Notes under the pieces: generated by a model | Database searches by the model: none | The model's input: the letters and a program-made list of their open reading frames with translations, nothing else | What the model was told of the DNA's origin: nothing | IMG/VR virus record: IMGVR_UViG_3300021379_000446 | Coordinates: 1-22,551 of that record | Strand: one strand, 5' to 3' | Source of the DNA: a virus | Length of the DNA: 22,551 nt | Translations under genes and position numbers: made by a program | Shown: positions 9,449-16,719 of the stretch, one piece after another | How positions within the stretch are numbered: the stretch's first letter is position 1 | Layout of the letters: every line of letters begins with the position of its first letter

Positions 9449-9758
9449 CGTCCCCCTCCTTAACAAACACACCGTGTTCATTTAAGAAGCCTTTACGATC
9501 TTTGATATCATCATAGGCTACCTTTAGGCATGTTCTAATATCAGTTCCAATTAATTCAGCAATCATAATCAAGACAACAATCATATCACCAATGTCATCT
9601 TGAGCTGCTTCGTATCTACCTTTAGCAATGTTATCAGCTAACTCTCCTAACTCAGATGTTAACTTTAATGTTTGTGTCTCTGGGTTTCCATTGACAGTAA
9701 TGCCACGTTCCATTCCCCAGAATACTATTTTGTTTTCTAGTTCATCTAAGGTATTCAT
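9438..9758 (-). CDS. MazG-like nucleotide pyrophosphohydrolase
   Basis: A 106-residue all-helical protein with the MazG metal-binding pattern: LKLTSELGELADN (E36 and E39) and, after a short linker, DDIGDMI (D55, D58). Enzymes of this superfamily remove pyrophosphate from nucleoside triphosphates, using magnesium held by these acidic residues. In phages they are thought to sanitise the nucleotide pool or lower alarmone levels; which substrate is used here cannot be read. It lies three bases after nrdB, next to ribonucleotide reductase, as often seen in marine phages. The start has no strong ribosome site and is probably coupled to nrdB translation. Confidence 0.9.
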   Translation of the reverse strand: MNTLDELENKIVFWGMERGITVNGNPETQTLKLTSELGELADNIAKGRYEAAQDDIGDMIVVLIMIAELIGTDIRTCLKVAYDDIKDRKGFLNEHGVFVKEGDDGD

Positions 9759-9761
9759 ATA

Positions 9762-10715
9762 CTACCAACCCCAATCTTCTCCTGCTAATCCGTGAGAGTT
9801 ATAATCAGTTACCCTTTTCTCAAAGAAGTTAGAAATAGAAGACCCACCAAGAAGTTCTTCCATCCACGGTAAAGGGTTCTCCTTAACCTTCCAGTTCGTC
9901 TTGAGACCAAGTTGGAGTAAACGTCTGTCTGCGAGGTAGCGAATGTACTGCTTGACATCTGCCGCTGAGAGACCTTCCAAGTCACCCATTTCATACGCAA
10001 GATCAATAACCTTGTCTTCAAGTTTGACTGCAGTTCTAAACATCTCGTATATATCTTTCTTGAAATCATCATTCACTACTCGTGGGTGTTCCTCACAAAA
10101 GGCTCTGAATAACATAGCCATACCCTCTGCGTGTTGTGACTCATCACGTACAGACCACTCAACAACTGTACACATCCCCGGCATTTTACCTTGGCGTTGA
10201 TAGTTAAGCAGCATAGCAAACGCTGAGAACAATGACATACCCTCATTAAGAACAGACCTAGCAATTGCTAATGCTGTTCCTTGATGAGAGTGTACGTCGA
10301 TATCTGACATGAACTCTAGTTTTTCAGACATTTCTTGATACTCTAAAAACGCAGTAAACTCATCTTCAGGTAACCCAAGAGTATCATTAAGTAAAGCATA
10401 AGCTCTTTGATGGATAAACTCACGAGAAGCAAAGGCAGTTAGCATTGCTCTGATCTCATTGTTCTTAAACTTAGGAATGTAATACTCTAAGTAGTTAGTA
10501 CCTACAGCTACATCAGTTTGTGTAAATAAACGTAGGATTTGGGTGATATGATTACGTTCTTTAGGTGATAGAGCACCTGACTTCCAATGGTTAACATCAG
10601 TCTGTAACTCAAGCTCATCCTCAATCCAATGAATACGTTCATGCTGTGTAGCATAGTCTACTGCCCAAGGATATGAAAAGGGTTTATAGCTTTTGTTCAG
10701 TTCCAGCAAACTCAT
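9762..10715 (-). CDS. nrdB: Class I ribonucleotide reductase, small (beta) subunit
   Basis: 317 residues of a ferritin-like di-iron protein that generates the radical for NrdA. All six metal ligands can be placed with E. coli spacing: D68, E99, H102 (REFIHQRAY), E158 (NEGMSLF), E192 and H195 (DESQH). The distances D to E (31) and E to E (34) are the same as D84-E115 and E204-E238. The radical tyrosine is kept at Y106, four residues after the histidine, so this is a tyrosyl-radical type. The C-terminus ends LAGEDWGW, an acidic aromatic tail that would dock on NrdA. GGAG lies ten bases before the ATG. It is separated from nrdA by four small genes and a regulatory region, so the two subunits may be controlled separately. 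Confidence 0.96.
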   Translation of the reverse strand: MSLLELNKSYKPFSYPWAVDYATQHERIHWIEDELELQTDVNHWKSGALSPKERNHITQILRLFTQTDVAVGTNYLEYYIPKFKNNEIRAMLTAFASREFIHQRAYALLNDTLGLPEDEFTAFLEYQEMSEKLEFMSDIDVHSHQGTALAIARSVLNEGMSLFSAFAMLLNYQRQGKMPGMCTVVEWSVRDESQHAEGMAMLFRAFCEEHPRVVNDDFKKDIYEMFRTAVKLEDKVIDLAYEMGDLEGLSAADVKQYIRYLADRRLLQLGLKTNWKVKENPLPWMEELLGGSSISNFFEKRVTDYNSHGLAGEDWGW

Positions 10716-10848
10716 TTAATTGTTTCTCCAATGTGTCTATTTTATTAGACAAGTATTTAATTGTGTTGTATGCATCATTGAGTATTTGTTTATTAAAGGG
10801 ATCAATATCTTTAACTAACTCAAGTCTTTCGAGTATTGTTTTGTTCAT
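10684..10848 (-). CDS. Hypothetical 54-aa protein, probably coiled coil
   Basis: Starts at ATG 10848, with TTAGAGATAA upstream, and runs 32 bases into nrdB. Residues are mostly helical with regular hydrophobics (NKTILERLELVKDI, then TIKYLSNKIDTLEKQLNEF), which looks like a short coiled coil. The codons that encode its tail (TTGGAGAAACAATTAAATG) also contain the ribosome site of nrdB, suggesting coupling. No family recognised. Confidence 0.6.
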   Translation of the reverse strand: MNKTILERLELVKDIDPFNKQILNDAYNTIKYLSNKIDTLEKQLNEFAGTEQKL

Positions 10849-10969
10849 GTGATTTTATCTCTAATTCAAGACCTATTATTTTAGCATGTTGCTTACGTGC
10901 TTTATTCCAGTTCCTGTTGCACAGTGCCTTTAGGAGTTTTAAGTAAGTCTTCTTCAATTTTATACTCAT
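10820..10969 (-). CDS. Basic 49-aa protein
   Basis: An overlapping micro-gene starting at ATG 10969, with AAGGACAACC directly upstream. Its first 68 bases overlap the end of the 87-residue gene in another frame, and its last 29 overlap the 54-residue gene. The product starts MSIKLKKTYLKLLKAL, continues NRNWNKARKQHAKIIG and is strongly basic and helical. No family recognised. The good ribosome site and the coherent sequence beyond the overlap support it. Confidence 0.6.
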   Translation of the reverse strand: MSIKLKKTYLKLLKALCNRNWNKARKQHAKIIGLELEIKSHEQNNTRKT

Positions 10970-11165
10970 GGTTGTCCTTATCTATTGCCATTTCTAGTAA
11001 CCTTGTTAACCCAATTTCAACTAAAAACCGTGTAGCTTCTCGATTTGTTTCAATCTCTAAAGTAGCAGACCCATCTTCATTTTCTTCTAAACGTTTGACT
11101 TGAATCATTCCTAATTTTTCAGATGTATTATCTTGTACTACATATTGATTGTTGTCATCACTCAT
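10902..11165 (-). CDS. Hypothetical 87-aa acidic protein
   Basis: GAGGAAGAAAGT precedes the ATG, and the start overlaps the preceding 75-residue gene by eight bases. The sequence has a beta-like half (KLGMIQVKRLEENEDGSATL) then an amphipathic helix (REATRFLVEIGLTRLLEMAI). It looks like a compact folded cytoplasmic protein. Function unknown; its place between the two RNR subunit genes hints at nucleotide or DNA metabolism without proving it. Confidence 0.75.
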   Translation of the reverse strand: MSDDNNQYVVQDNTSEKLGMIQVKRLEENEDGSATLEIETNREATRFLVEIGLTRLLEMAIDKDNHEYKIEEDLLKTPKGTVQQELE

Positions 11166-11385
11166 ACTTTCTTCCTCTTAAAAAGTCAAATCCTTCTACT
11201 AACTCGGACATTAAATCTCTATCAAACTCAAAGTGTTCATCTATCTCTAACCAGATTGCATCTTCAATAGTTTGTAGGATATGTTCATCACTTGGATTGT
11301 CAGTATGCTTGTACGCTCTGGTATGCCCAATGCAGATACCTTGATGTACGCAGTCTTCAAGAATTTTCCGTGTCCTTGGTTTCAT
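11158..11385 (-). CDS. Hypothetical 75-aa phage protein
   Basis: The first gene downstream of the 205-base regulatory region. It has the strongest ribosome site of the block (AAAAGGAGGATAC before ATG). Sequence features are a CVHQGICIGHTRAYKHTD segment, an acidic helical core (AIWLEIDEHFEFD) and a basic tail (RGRKYE). I have seen short phage proteins of this character, but no function is known. Expression is probably set by the upstream repeats and hairpins. Confidence 0.78.
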   Translation of the reverse strand: MKPRTRKILEDCVHQGICIGHTRAYKHTDNPSDEHILQTIEDAIWLEIDEHFEFDRDLMSELVEGFDFLRGRKYE

Positions 11386-11422
11386 GTATCCTCCTTTTGC
11401 ATAGGTATACTATGCATAGATA

Positions 11423-11439
11423 ATTACATTTTATGTAAT
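11423..11439. promoter_or_regulatory. 7-bp hairpin with 3-base loop
   Basis: ATTACAT-TTT-ATGTAAT is a perfect inverted repeat 38 bases upstream of the 75-residue gene. A 5 to 7 bp stem with a 3-base loop is the geometry of promoters read by the N4 virion RNA polymerase. The stem sequence is AT-rich, unlike the N4 promoters, so a promoter role is only a hypothesis; a protein operator is the plain alternative. Confidence 0.4.
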
Positions 11440-11495
11440 GTACTCCCACTTTTCTGCGGATATTAGGAATACATTCCCACATTTTTCTGCGGATA
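11437..11495. repeat. Tandem direct repeat, two copies
   Basis: Two copies (11437-11462 and 11468-11495) share a CCCAC block followed by TTTTCTGCGGATA, differing by small changes in the A/T spacer. Spacing is about 31 to 33 bases, roughly three helical turns, which would put both copies on the same DNA face. This suits paired protein-binding sites (iterons or operators). Confidence 0.75.
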
Positions 11496-11496
11496 G

Positions 11497-11590
11497 GTCT
11501 ACACGAATGATCCATAAAAGAAACATATGTGTAGACTTTGGCCTATATAGTGTCCATTTACACCCAAAAGCAACATATATGGATACTATA
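11497..11590. repeat. Twin hairpins with a shared 13-base loop segment
   Basis: Hairpin one has arms GTCTACAC (11497-11504) and GTGTAGAC (11529-11536). Hairpin two has arms TATAGTGTCCAT (11546-11557) and ATGGATACTATA (11579-11590). The stems are unrelated, yet both loops end in AAAAG[A/C]AACATAT right next to the 3' arm. The loop of the first also contains ATCCAT, complementary to the second's 3' arm, and the loop of the second contains TACAC, complementary to the first's 3' arm. The G-T pair in hairpin two is compatible with a + strand RNA; on the - strand it would be an A-C mismatch. Confidence 0.75.
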
Positions 11591-13348
11591 TTATCCTTGA
11601 CAACTCACACAGACTTCATCATCCTCAAAGTCTTTAAGTGCATTACGATCTACTTTCGTTCCAACCTTCTCTGCCGTAACACCCGCCGTGGTACGGAGGT
11701 AGTAGAGACCTTTGAGTCCTTCCTTCCAAGCCTTGAGGTGAACTTGATTAACGCTAGATTTATCCGTACCCGATGGAAAAAACACATTGACCGACTGCCC
11801 TTGGCATATAAACTCTTGACGTTTAGCTGAGTGTTCCACGACCCAACTCTGGTCGAGTTCAAATGCGGTCTTGAAGGTATCTTTCTCTCCCATGTCAAGG
11901 AACTCCAGATGCTGCACAGAACCTTCGTGTTCCAGTATCGATTGCCAAACTTTCTTTGTGTTTTTACCATGTTTATTTAATACCTTTTCCAAGTATGGGT
12001 TACGAACTGTGTGAGAACCCGCACGAGTACGATGCACATAGCAATTACTAATGCGAGGCTCAATACTGGCAGAGCAACCACAAATAATAGAAGAGTTAGC
12101 ATTGGGAGCAATAGCAAGTAAGTGCATGTTCCTAACCCCAGTGCCAACTCCATCAGGACACTCACCGTGTTCTTCTGCAAGTTGTCTTGTTGCTTCAACA
12201 GATTGCTCCTTTATGTTCTTAAAGATTTGATAGTTCTCACTAGCAGCTTGCCAAGATTCCCATCCTATCCCTTTGCTTTGGAGATAACCGTGGAATCCCA
12301 TTGCTCCAAGGCCGATTGAACGTTCTCTGCTAGCTGAGTAGATAGCTTTTGATAGTTCTTTTGGTGCGTGGTCAATAAAGTATTGAAGCACGTTGTCCAA
12401 GAATCTGATAAGGTCTCCAACCATTCCGGTGTCTCTCCACTCATCATACTTTTCGAGGTTGACTGAGGAGAGGCAACAGACTGCTGTGCGTTCTTCACTT
12501 GTTGCGAGATGGATTTCGTTGCAGAGGTTACTGCCATTAATTGTGAGGCCAAGTTTTCTTTGAGCTTCTGGAAGCTTTCTTCTGGCCGTGTCGATAAAGT
12601 TAAGGTAAGGACTGCCAGTTCTGAAGCGAGCTTCAAGTATTCGTTGCCATAGTTTACGAGCTTGGACTGTATCTCTTGTAGTTCCTGTACTTGGGTCGAT
12701 AAGGTTCCATTGTCCATCATTAATTACTGCCTCCATAAAAGCATCAGTTATATTTACTGCGTTAAATAAGTTAAAACATTTACGATTGATGTCACCACCA
12801 GTCGGTACTTTAAAGTTTACAAACTCTTCGATATCAGGATGTGATACATCAAGGTACGCAGCGTAAGAACCCTTACGAGTTTTACCTTGTTTGTATGCTG
12901 TCATTTGAGAGTCTACAACTTTCATAAATGGGATAGGTCCGGGAGCTTTATCACTAATACCCCGAACATTTCCCCAGTGTCCTCCGACACCTCCTCCTTT
13001 AACAGAGAGCCATGCTACTTCACCATTATGTTCAATAAGAGAATCAAGATTGTCCCCCACGTAAGTAAGGAAACAACTAATAGGCAAGCCCCGATTGTTT
13101 CGTGCATCGTCAGGTGCGTTTGAAAGCACAGGTGACGCAAACATAAACCAACCTTTTGAAGCATAGTCGTATATACGTTGTGCCAAGTCAAGGTCACCAC
13201 CGCAATAAGCCACTGAAGCACGTGCAAAGGCTTGCTGAGGAGACTTTTCATGTTCGTACATGTAATAGTCACGCATGAGTGTATCTGCTTGCTCACTAAG
13301 TCGATTGTCTCTTTCATAATCAATCGTCACTCCTAAGTATTGAGTCAT
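11591..13348 (-). CDS. nrdA: Class I ribonucleotide reductase, large (alpha) subunit
   Basis: 585 residues, the catalytic subunit that reduces ribonucleotides to deoxyribonucleotides with NrdB. Active-site elements visible: ISCFL (C92) and AVCCLSS (C291 or C292) for the redox cysteine pair; the finger-loop SNLCNEIHL, with N274, C276 and E278; the radical-transfer tyrosines Y549-Y550 (GLYYLRT); and a C-terminal CVSC pair (C580, C583) that regenerates the site. The protein is shorter than E. coli NrdA (761 residues) and lacks room for the N-terminal ATP cone, so overall dATP inhibition is probably lost, as suits a phage needing unlimited dNTPs. The start overlaps the RusA-like gene by four bases (ATGA). 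The stop is directly followed by the twin hairpins. Confidence 0.97.
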   Translation of the reverse strand: MTQYLGVTIDYERDNRLSEQADTLMRDYYMYEHEKSPQQAFARASVAYCGGDLDLAQRIYDYASKGWFMFASPVLSNAPDDARNNRGLPISCFLTYVGDNLDSLIEHNGEVAWLSVKGGGVGGHWGNVRGISDKAPGPIPFMKVVDSQMTAYKQGKTRKGSYAAYLDVSHPDIEEFVNFKVPTGGDINRKCFNLFNAVNITDAFMEAVINDGQWNLIDPSTGTTRDTVQARKLWQRILEARFRTGSPYLNFIDTARRKLPEAQRKLGLTINGSNLCNEIHLATSEERTAVCCLSSVNLEKYDEWRDTGMVGDLIRFLDNVLQYFIDHAPKELSKAIYSASRERSIGLGAMGFHGYLQSKGIGWESWQAASENYQIFKNIKEQSVEATRQLAEEHGECPDGVGTGVRNMHLLAIAPNANSSIICGCSASIEPRISNCYVHRTRAGSHTVRNPYLEKVLNKHGKNTKKVWQSILEHEGSVQHLEFLDMGEKDTFKTAFELDQSWVVEHSAKRQEFICQGQSVNVFFPSGTDKSSVNQVHLKAWKEGLKGLYYLRTTAGVTAEKVGTKVDRNALKDFEDDEVCVSCQG

Positions 13349-13740
13349 TTATTATTCTCTCCGGTTTCTAGTAAGATCTTCGGTATGATACTTACATCTA
13401 AGTACTCCTCTCCCTTCTTCACTAAAGATTTAGCAAGGGAAATTCCGTACACATTTTTATCATTAAACTCTTCATACATTGATTGATAGGTGTCAAGTAA
13501 TGGTTTAATTATATTATCTAAATCAGCAGCCTTATTGGAAAGACCTACCTGCACATGAAAGAAAACAGGATCATTTCCAAAAGGCCAGTCAAAACTATCA
13601 CCATCAATAAGTATGATAATATCTCTGATCTCATGCTGATAGTTCTTGTAATCCGCTGTCTTCTGTTTCATCCGATAAAACATTCTGTTCGCTGATATCG
13701 GTTTCAGGTTTAAGCGATGGTTCATGTACATATAGTTCAT
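13345..13740 (-). CDS. RusA-like Holliday junction resolvase
   Basis: The N-terminal part reads LNLKPISANRMFYR then a basic segment (KQKTADYKNYQHEI). The core ADLDNIIKPLLD corresponds to the D-x-D-N-x2-K metal-binding motif of RusA-family endonucleases, followed by NDKNVYGISLAKSL and a final strand YLDVSI. These enzymes cut branched DNA, the job done by T7 gp3 in T7. Start is uncertain: ATG 13740 or 13725 keeps the whole fold but overlaps the exonuclease gene by about 95 to 110 bases. The frame stays open upstream to 13821, but residues there are translated from the exonuclease gene's other frame and look random. The stop overlaps nrdA by ATGA. Confidence 0.78.
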   Translation of the reverse strand: MNYMYMNHRLNLKPISANRMFYRMKQKTADYKNYQHEIRDIIILIDGDSFDWPFGNDPVFFHVQVGLSNKAADLDNIIKPLLDTYQSMYEEFNDKNVYGISLAKSLVKKGEEYLDVSIIPKILLETGENNK

Positions 13741-14398
13741 CCCATGATTGCAACATGTACACACAATCGTACATCTGTTGACAGTATTCTTTGCTGTATC
13801 CAAGGCCACGATAAAGAGCACGTACTCTGTTCTCTAATCGCTCCATTGGTATTCCGTTTATAATCTTACTGGCTTTTGCTTTACCATAACCTTTAATACC
13901 CGGAATTCCATCAGCACTATCCCCTGTAATCCATTGTTCAATAAGTTTTAAGTATGCATCTACAGCTGACACTGTGTAATGCTCTTTCTTATTAAAATTG
14001 TAGTGTTGTCCGGGGATTTGATCTAAATCCTTATCAATATGTGCAATAATGTAAGGTTTTTCTTGAGCCATAGCTTCCCATGCCCATATAGAAACTAGAT
14101 CATCTGCTTCCATACCATCAGCAGTTGTTGCAGGATAGTTATCTAATAGCCATCCGTGAGCATAGTTAAGTTTTTTTCTAAGATCTTCATCAAGATCAGG
14201 TCGATTAGATTTGTATTTATCATATATGTTGTATCGGAAATTACCCTTTCCTTTTACAGCAATATGCACTTCACCCATCATACACTCTCGATCTATCTCT
14301 GAAAGCTCTTCTTTAATATTCTTTCTAATTCCACTATTATTATTCTGTGTGCAACAGATTTTAAATAGAATAGAATCAGCATCTATAAGTGTTAACAT
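13631..14398 (-). CDS. 5'-3' exonuclease, FEN / T7 gp6-like
   Basis: 255 residues of the flap-nuclease family. Acidic metal ligands appear in order: LIDADS (D6, D8), MEADDLV (E97 to D100), HIDKDLDQ (D122, D124) and TGDSADGIPG (D160, D163). The last merges into the helix-three-turn-helix GIPGIKGYGKAKA, which grips duplex DNA. T7 gp6 of the same family removes RNA primers and degrades DNA ends. It lies eight bases after the DNA polymerase gene, a normal pairing. The last 30 residues are acidic and polar (SDETEDSG) and their DNA is shared with the start of the RusA-like gene. Confidence 0.93.
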   Translation of the reverse strand: MLTLIDADSILFKICCTQNNNSGIRKNIKEELSEIDRECMMGEVHIAVKGKGNFRYNIYDKYKSNRPDLDEDLRKKLNYAHGWLLDNYPATTADGMEADDLVSIWAWEAMAQEKPYIIAHIDKDLDQIPGQHYNFNKKEHYTVSAVDAYLKLIEQWITGDSADGIPGIKGYGKAKASKIINGIPMERLENRVRALYRGLGYSKEYCQQMYDCVYMLQSWDELYVHEPSLKPETDISEQNVLSDETEDSGLQELSA

Positions 14399-14406
14399 AA
14401 TAGTCC

Positions 14407-16242
14407 TCAGTGTACATCTGCGTAGCTACTACCAATTACGTAGTCACCACCTTCCATACATGTAATACCAAACCATTTCGGTGCTTCTTTAAAAGCTTCC
14501 TTTAGAATCTCTCCTACACGATTAGCATCATCAGGATGTACTGTGAATGCCATCTCGTCATGATAGAAGATACGTGGTTTAGCTCGTAGCTTTTCTTCTT
14601 GGATCTTATCCATAGCATATGCTACTGCAGCCTTACATGTAATACCTTCTGCTGATTGAAGTAGATAGTTTAGACATTGGTGTTGGCTAGGGACAAAGAC
14701 AGGTCTACCGTCTAATCCTTCAATCCAACCAGTGCCTTGAGTAAGTTTCTTTTCTTCCCACTCACGTTCTATCTTTTGTTTGAGTTCTCCCAATCCTTTA
14801 ATAGCTTTAGAGAATGCATCTTTAGCAGTCTTACCTACTTTAGGATTACGATACCCACACAACACTTCACCCAACTTAGCATCACCACCACCAAACATGT
14901 AGCAATACAAGAATCCTTTAGCAGTCTGTCTACTTACTTCAGACTTGATAGCTGCTGAGAGAGCATCTGCATTACGCTGGTGTTGATCTCCGTTAATGAT
15001 TTCATTTGTGAATTCAGGGTTTTTAAGGTAGTGACACAATCCTCTAAGCTGGTTTCCTGAAGAGTCGCATCCAACGATGACATCACCTTTGTCTGCTTTG
15101 AGAACTGTTCGCATTGGCTTACCGTAGGAAGCATCAACTGAAGGGAGGTTAACAATGACTTCGTGTCTGCAACGGAACGACGGAGTTCCAATAGTCCACA
15201 TGTTTCCATGGAGTCTTCCATCTTTTACTTTCTCCTTCCATCCTTCAAGGACAGATAGACGATTACGAATAGTGTAGTATTCTGAGATTAGCTTACCATC
15301 AGTACCAAACTTTTCTAAAGATGTTTCTGTTAGTTTTGGACCCATGTTCTTCCAAGAACCATCAGGCATCTTCTTACGAGTATAATCATCAGGTTCCCAA
15401 CCTTCAGATAATAACCAATCTTTGACTAAAGCAATCTGCCCTAGATCTATTTGTTCTACTGTAGATCTTTGGAATTCTTTTCCTGGGGGCATAAGGTGAG
15501 TGTCTGTTGGTTTAATTTCTTTCCCAAAGTATTCTGAGAGAAGCCTAACTGTAGTCGCAGCATACTCCCCATTCTTTTTGAACTTAGGTGTCTTAGGTTC
15601 TTTATCGATATATACTGTTCTTGTACCTAGTTTAGGCTCGATAATGCGCTCTATCTGATGCATACGTTCTACAAACATAGCTTCTGTTTGGTTAGCTAGA
15701 TCTTCATCAAATAACCAACCATCATTACGCATCATCACATTACATTTAGCAATTGCTTGTTCTACCTGCAGACCCTTTTGGATCATAGGGTTTTTCTTGT
15801 AAATAACTGCATATTCTTTCAGTAATGCTTCGTAAACAGCTAAGTTTACTTTACAGTCTTGGATACAGTATTCTAACATGGCCTCTGAGAAGCCACTCCA
15901 GTCGCTGTATTCGATCTTTTTGTTACCAAGGTACTCACCCCACCCTGCAAGTCCATGCTTGTGTGTACGGGTGTATCTGAGCGTCTGAGACATAACCCAA
16001 GTATCATGCACAGGTTTACTTAGAAGATTACTACCATAAAGCCTATCCAAGGTAGGGATATCATAGCCAATAATGTTATGACCGACAAGGCGATCAGCGG
16101 CCTCAAGACTAGCCAATCCATCAGCCAAAGAATCAGGCTTGTATGTTTTAACTTCTTTTGTTTCAGTATCAATTGTAACAATACAATATACTTTTGTAGC
16201 ATCTAGACTATCAGCCTCAATGTCAAAGAGCAAAGTGCTCAT
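14407..16242 (-). CDS. Family A DNA polymerase, T7 gp5-like
   Basis: 611 residues, the replicative polymerase. The 3'-5' proofreading domain is intact: Exo I FDIEADS (D7, E9), Exo II GHNIIGYDIP (D61) and Exo III YCIQD (Y125, D129). The polymerase domain has motif A CDSSGNQLRG (D393) where the usual glutamate of T7 DASGLELR is Q398; O-helix RQTAKGFLYCYMFGGG with R438, K442 and Y446; NYLLQSAEGITCK near 525; and motif C HDE at 561 to 563. T7 gp5 has 704 residues. No separate thioredoxin-binding insert was recognised. The start is ATG 16242, overlapping the upstream stop (TAATG) with GGAG nine bases before; an upstream TTG at 16257 is less likely. Confidence 0.97.
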   Translation of the reverse strand: MSTLLFDIEADSLDATKVYCIVTIDTETKEVKTYKPDSLADGLASLEAADRLVGHNIIGYDIPTLDRLYGSNLLSKPVHDTWVMSQTLRYTRTHKHGLAGWGEYLGNKKIEYSDWSGFSEAMLEYCIQDCKVNLAVYEALLKEYAVIYKKNPMIQKGLQVEQAIAKCNVMMRNDGWLFDEDLANQTEAMFVERMHQIERIIEPKLGTRTVYIDKEPKTPKFKKNGEYAATTVRLLSEYFGKEIKPTDTHLMPPGKEFQRSTVEQIDLGQIALVKDWLLSEGWEPDDYTRKKMPDGSWKNMGPKLTETSLEKFGTDGKLISEYYTIRNRLSVLEGWKEKVKDGRLHGNMWTIGTPSFRCRHEVIVNLPSVDASYGKPMRTVLKADKGDVIVGCDSSGNQLRGLCHYLKNPEFTNEIINGDQHQRNADALSAAIKSEVSRQTAKGFLYCYMFGGGDAKLGEVLCGYRNPKVGKTAKDAFSKAIKGLGELKQKIEREWEEKKLTQGTGWIEGLDGRPVFVPSQHQCLNYLLQSAEGITCKAAVAYAMDKIQEEKLRAKPRIFYHDEMAFTVHPDDANRVGEILKEAFKEAPKWFGITCMEGGDYVIGSSYADVH

Positions 16243-16568
16243 TAGTTGTTTCTCCAATCCTCAATCATACGATTAATATACCATTTACATTTTTCAAGAT
16301 CTTGTTTTGGTTTACCTTTATCTTGATGACGCAGCAAGTATTTAATTGCATTGCCCATACAGTAACTATAACTATCGGGAGTAAAAGCATTAATGATATC
16401 AATCACTTCCATACCATTTTTGTGATAATGTTTAGGTTTTTCTACATCATCCCATTGCTCTTTATCTTTCATACTGCTGCCAATAGCTGCAAAGAATGCT
16501 TCTGATGCATCTTCTCCTGCACGATCATAGCCATCCTCATAATTATCAAATACACTACGATTACTCAT
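16242..16568 (-). CDS. DUF3310 family protein, distantly T7 gp1.7-like
   Basis: 108 residues. After a variable acidic N-terminus comes the family signature PKHYHKNGMEVIDIINAF, then YCMGNAIKYLLRHQDKG and DLEKCKWYINRMIED. This is the DUF3310 pattern shared by many phages; T7 gp1.7, a nucleoside monophosphate kinase, is considered related. A nucleotide-metabolism role next to the polymerase is plausible but not shown. The stop overlaps the polymerase start by one base and the start overlaps the preceding 37-residue gene (ATGA), so these are translated in series. Confidence 0.88.
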   Translation of the reverse strand: MSNRSVFDNYEDGYDRAGEDASEAFFAAIGSSMKDKEQWDDVEKPKHYHKNGMEVIDIINAFTPDSYSYCMGNAIKYLLRHQDKGKPKQDLEKCKWYINRMIEDWRNN

Positions 16569-16678
16569 CGTCCTTGTCCTCTGTATTTCTTACGTGTCGC
16601 ATCTTTCTTCCCACCAAATGTTTTCATTTTACGTGGGTTTTGTATTTTACGTTCATTCTGTGTTGCTTTCTTTGCCAT
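16565..16678 (-). CDS. Basic 37-aa protein
   Basis: A micro-gene starting at ATG 16678 and ending in an ATGA overlap with the DUF3310 gene. The product is highly basic (MAKKATQNERK, later FGGKKDATRKKYRGQGR), suggesting nucleic-acid contact. The ribosome site (AGGG) is very close to the ATG, so translation may be weak or re-initiated. No family recognised. Confidence 0.6.
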   Translation of the reverse strand: MAKKATQNERKIQNPRKMKTFGGKKDATRKKYRGQGR

Positions 16679-16719
16679 ACCCTATCTTTTTACTTTCTTT
16701 TTTACGATCTATGAAAACT

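Larger units (their letters stand above)
11386..11590. promoter_or_regulatory. Repeat- and hairpin-rich intergenic control region after nrdA
   Basis: This 205-base gap separates nrdA from the genes leading to nrdB. It contains, from left to right: an inverted repeat GCATAG/CTATGC (11399-11415) just upstream of the next gene's ribosome site; a 7-bp inverted repeat with a 3-base loop (11423-11439); a tandem direct repeat (11437-11495); and two long-loop hairpins (11497-11536, 11546-11590), the last touching the nrdA stop codon. There is no T tract, so simple termination is unlikely. It could be a promoter and operator region, an mRNA processing site or a replication origin; the sequence alone does not decide. 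Confidence 0.7.

Noticed and set aside
11591-11830. + strand frames over nrdA and neighbouring genes.
   Set aside because: They are antisense shadows of well-supported - strand genes.
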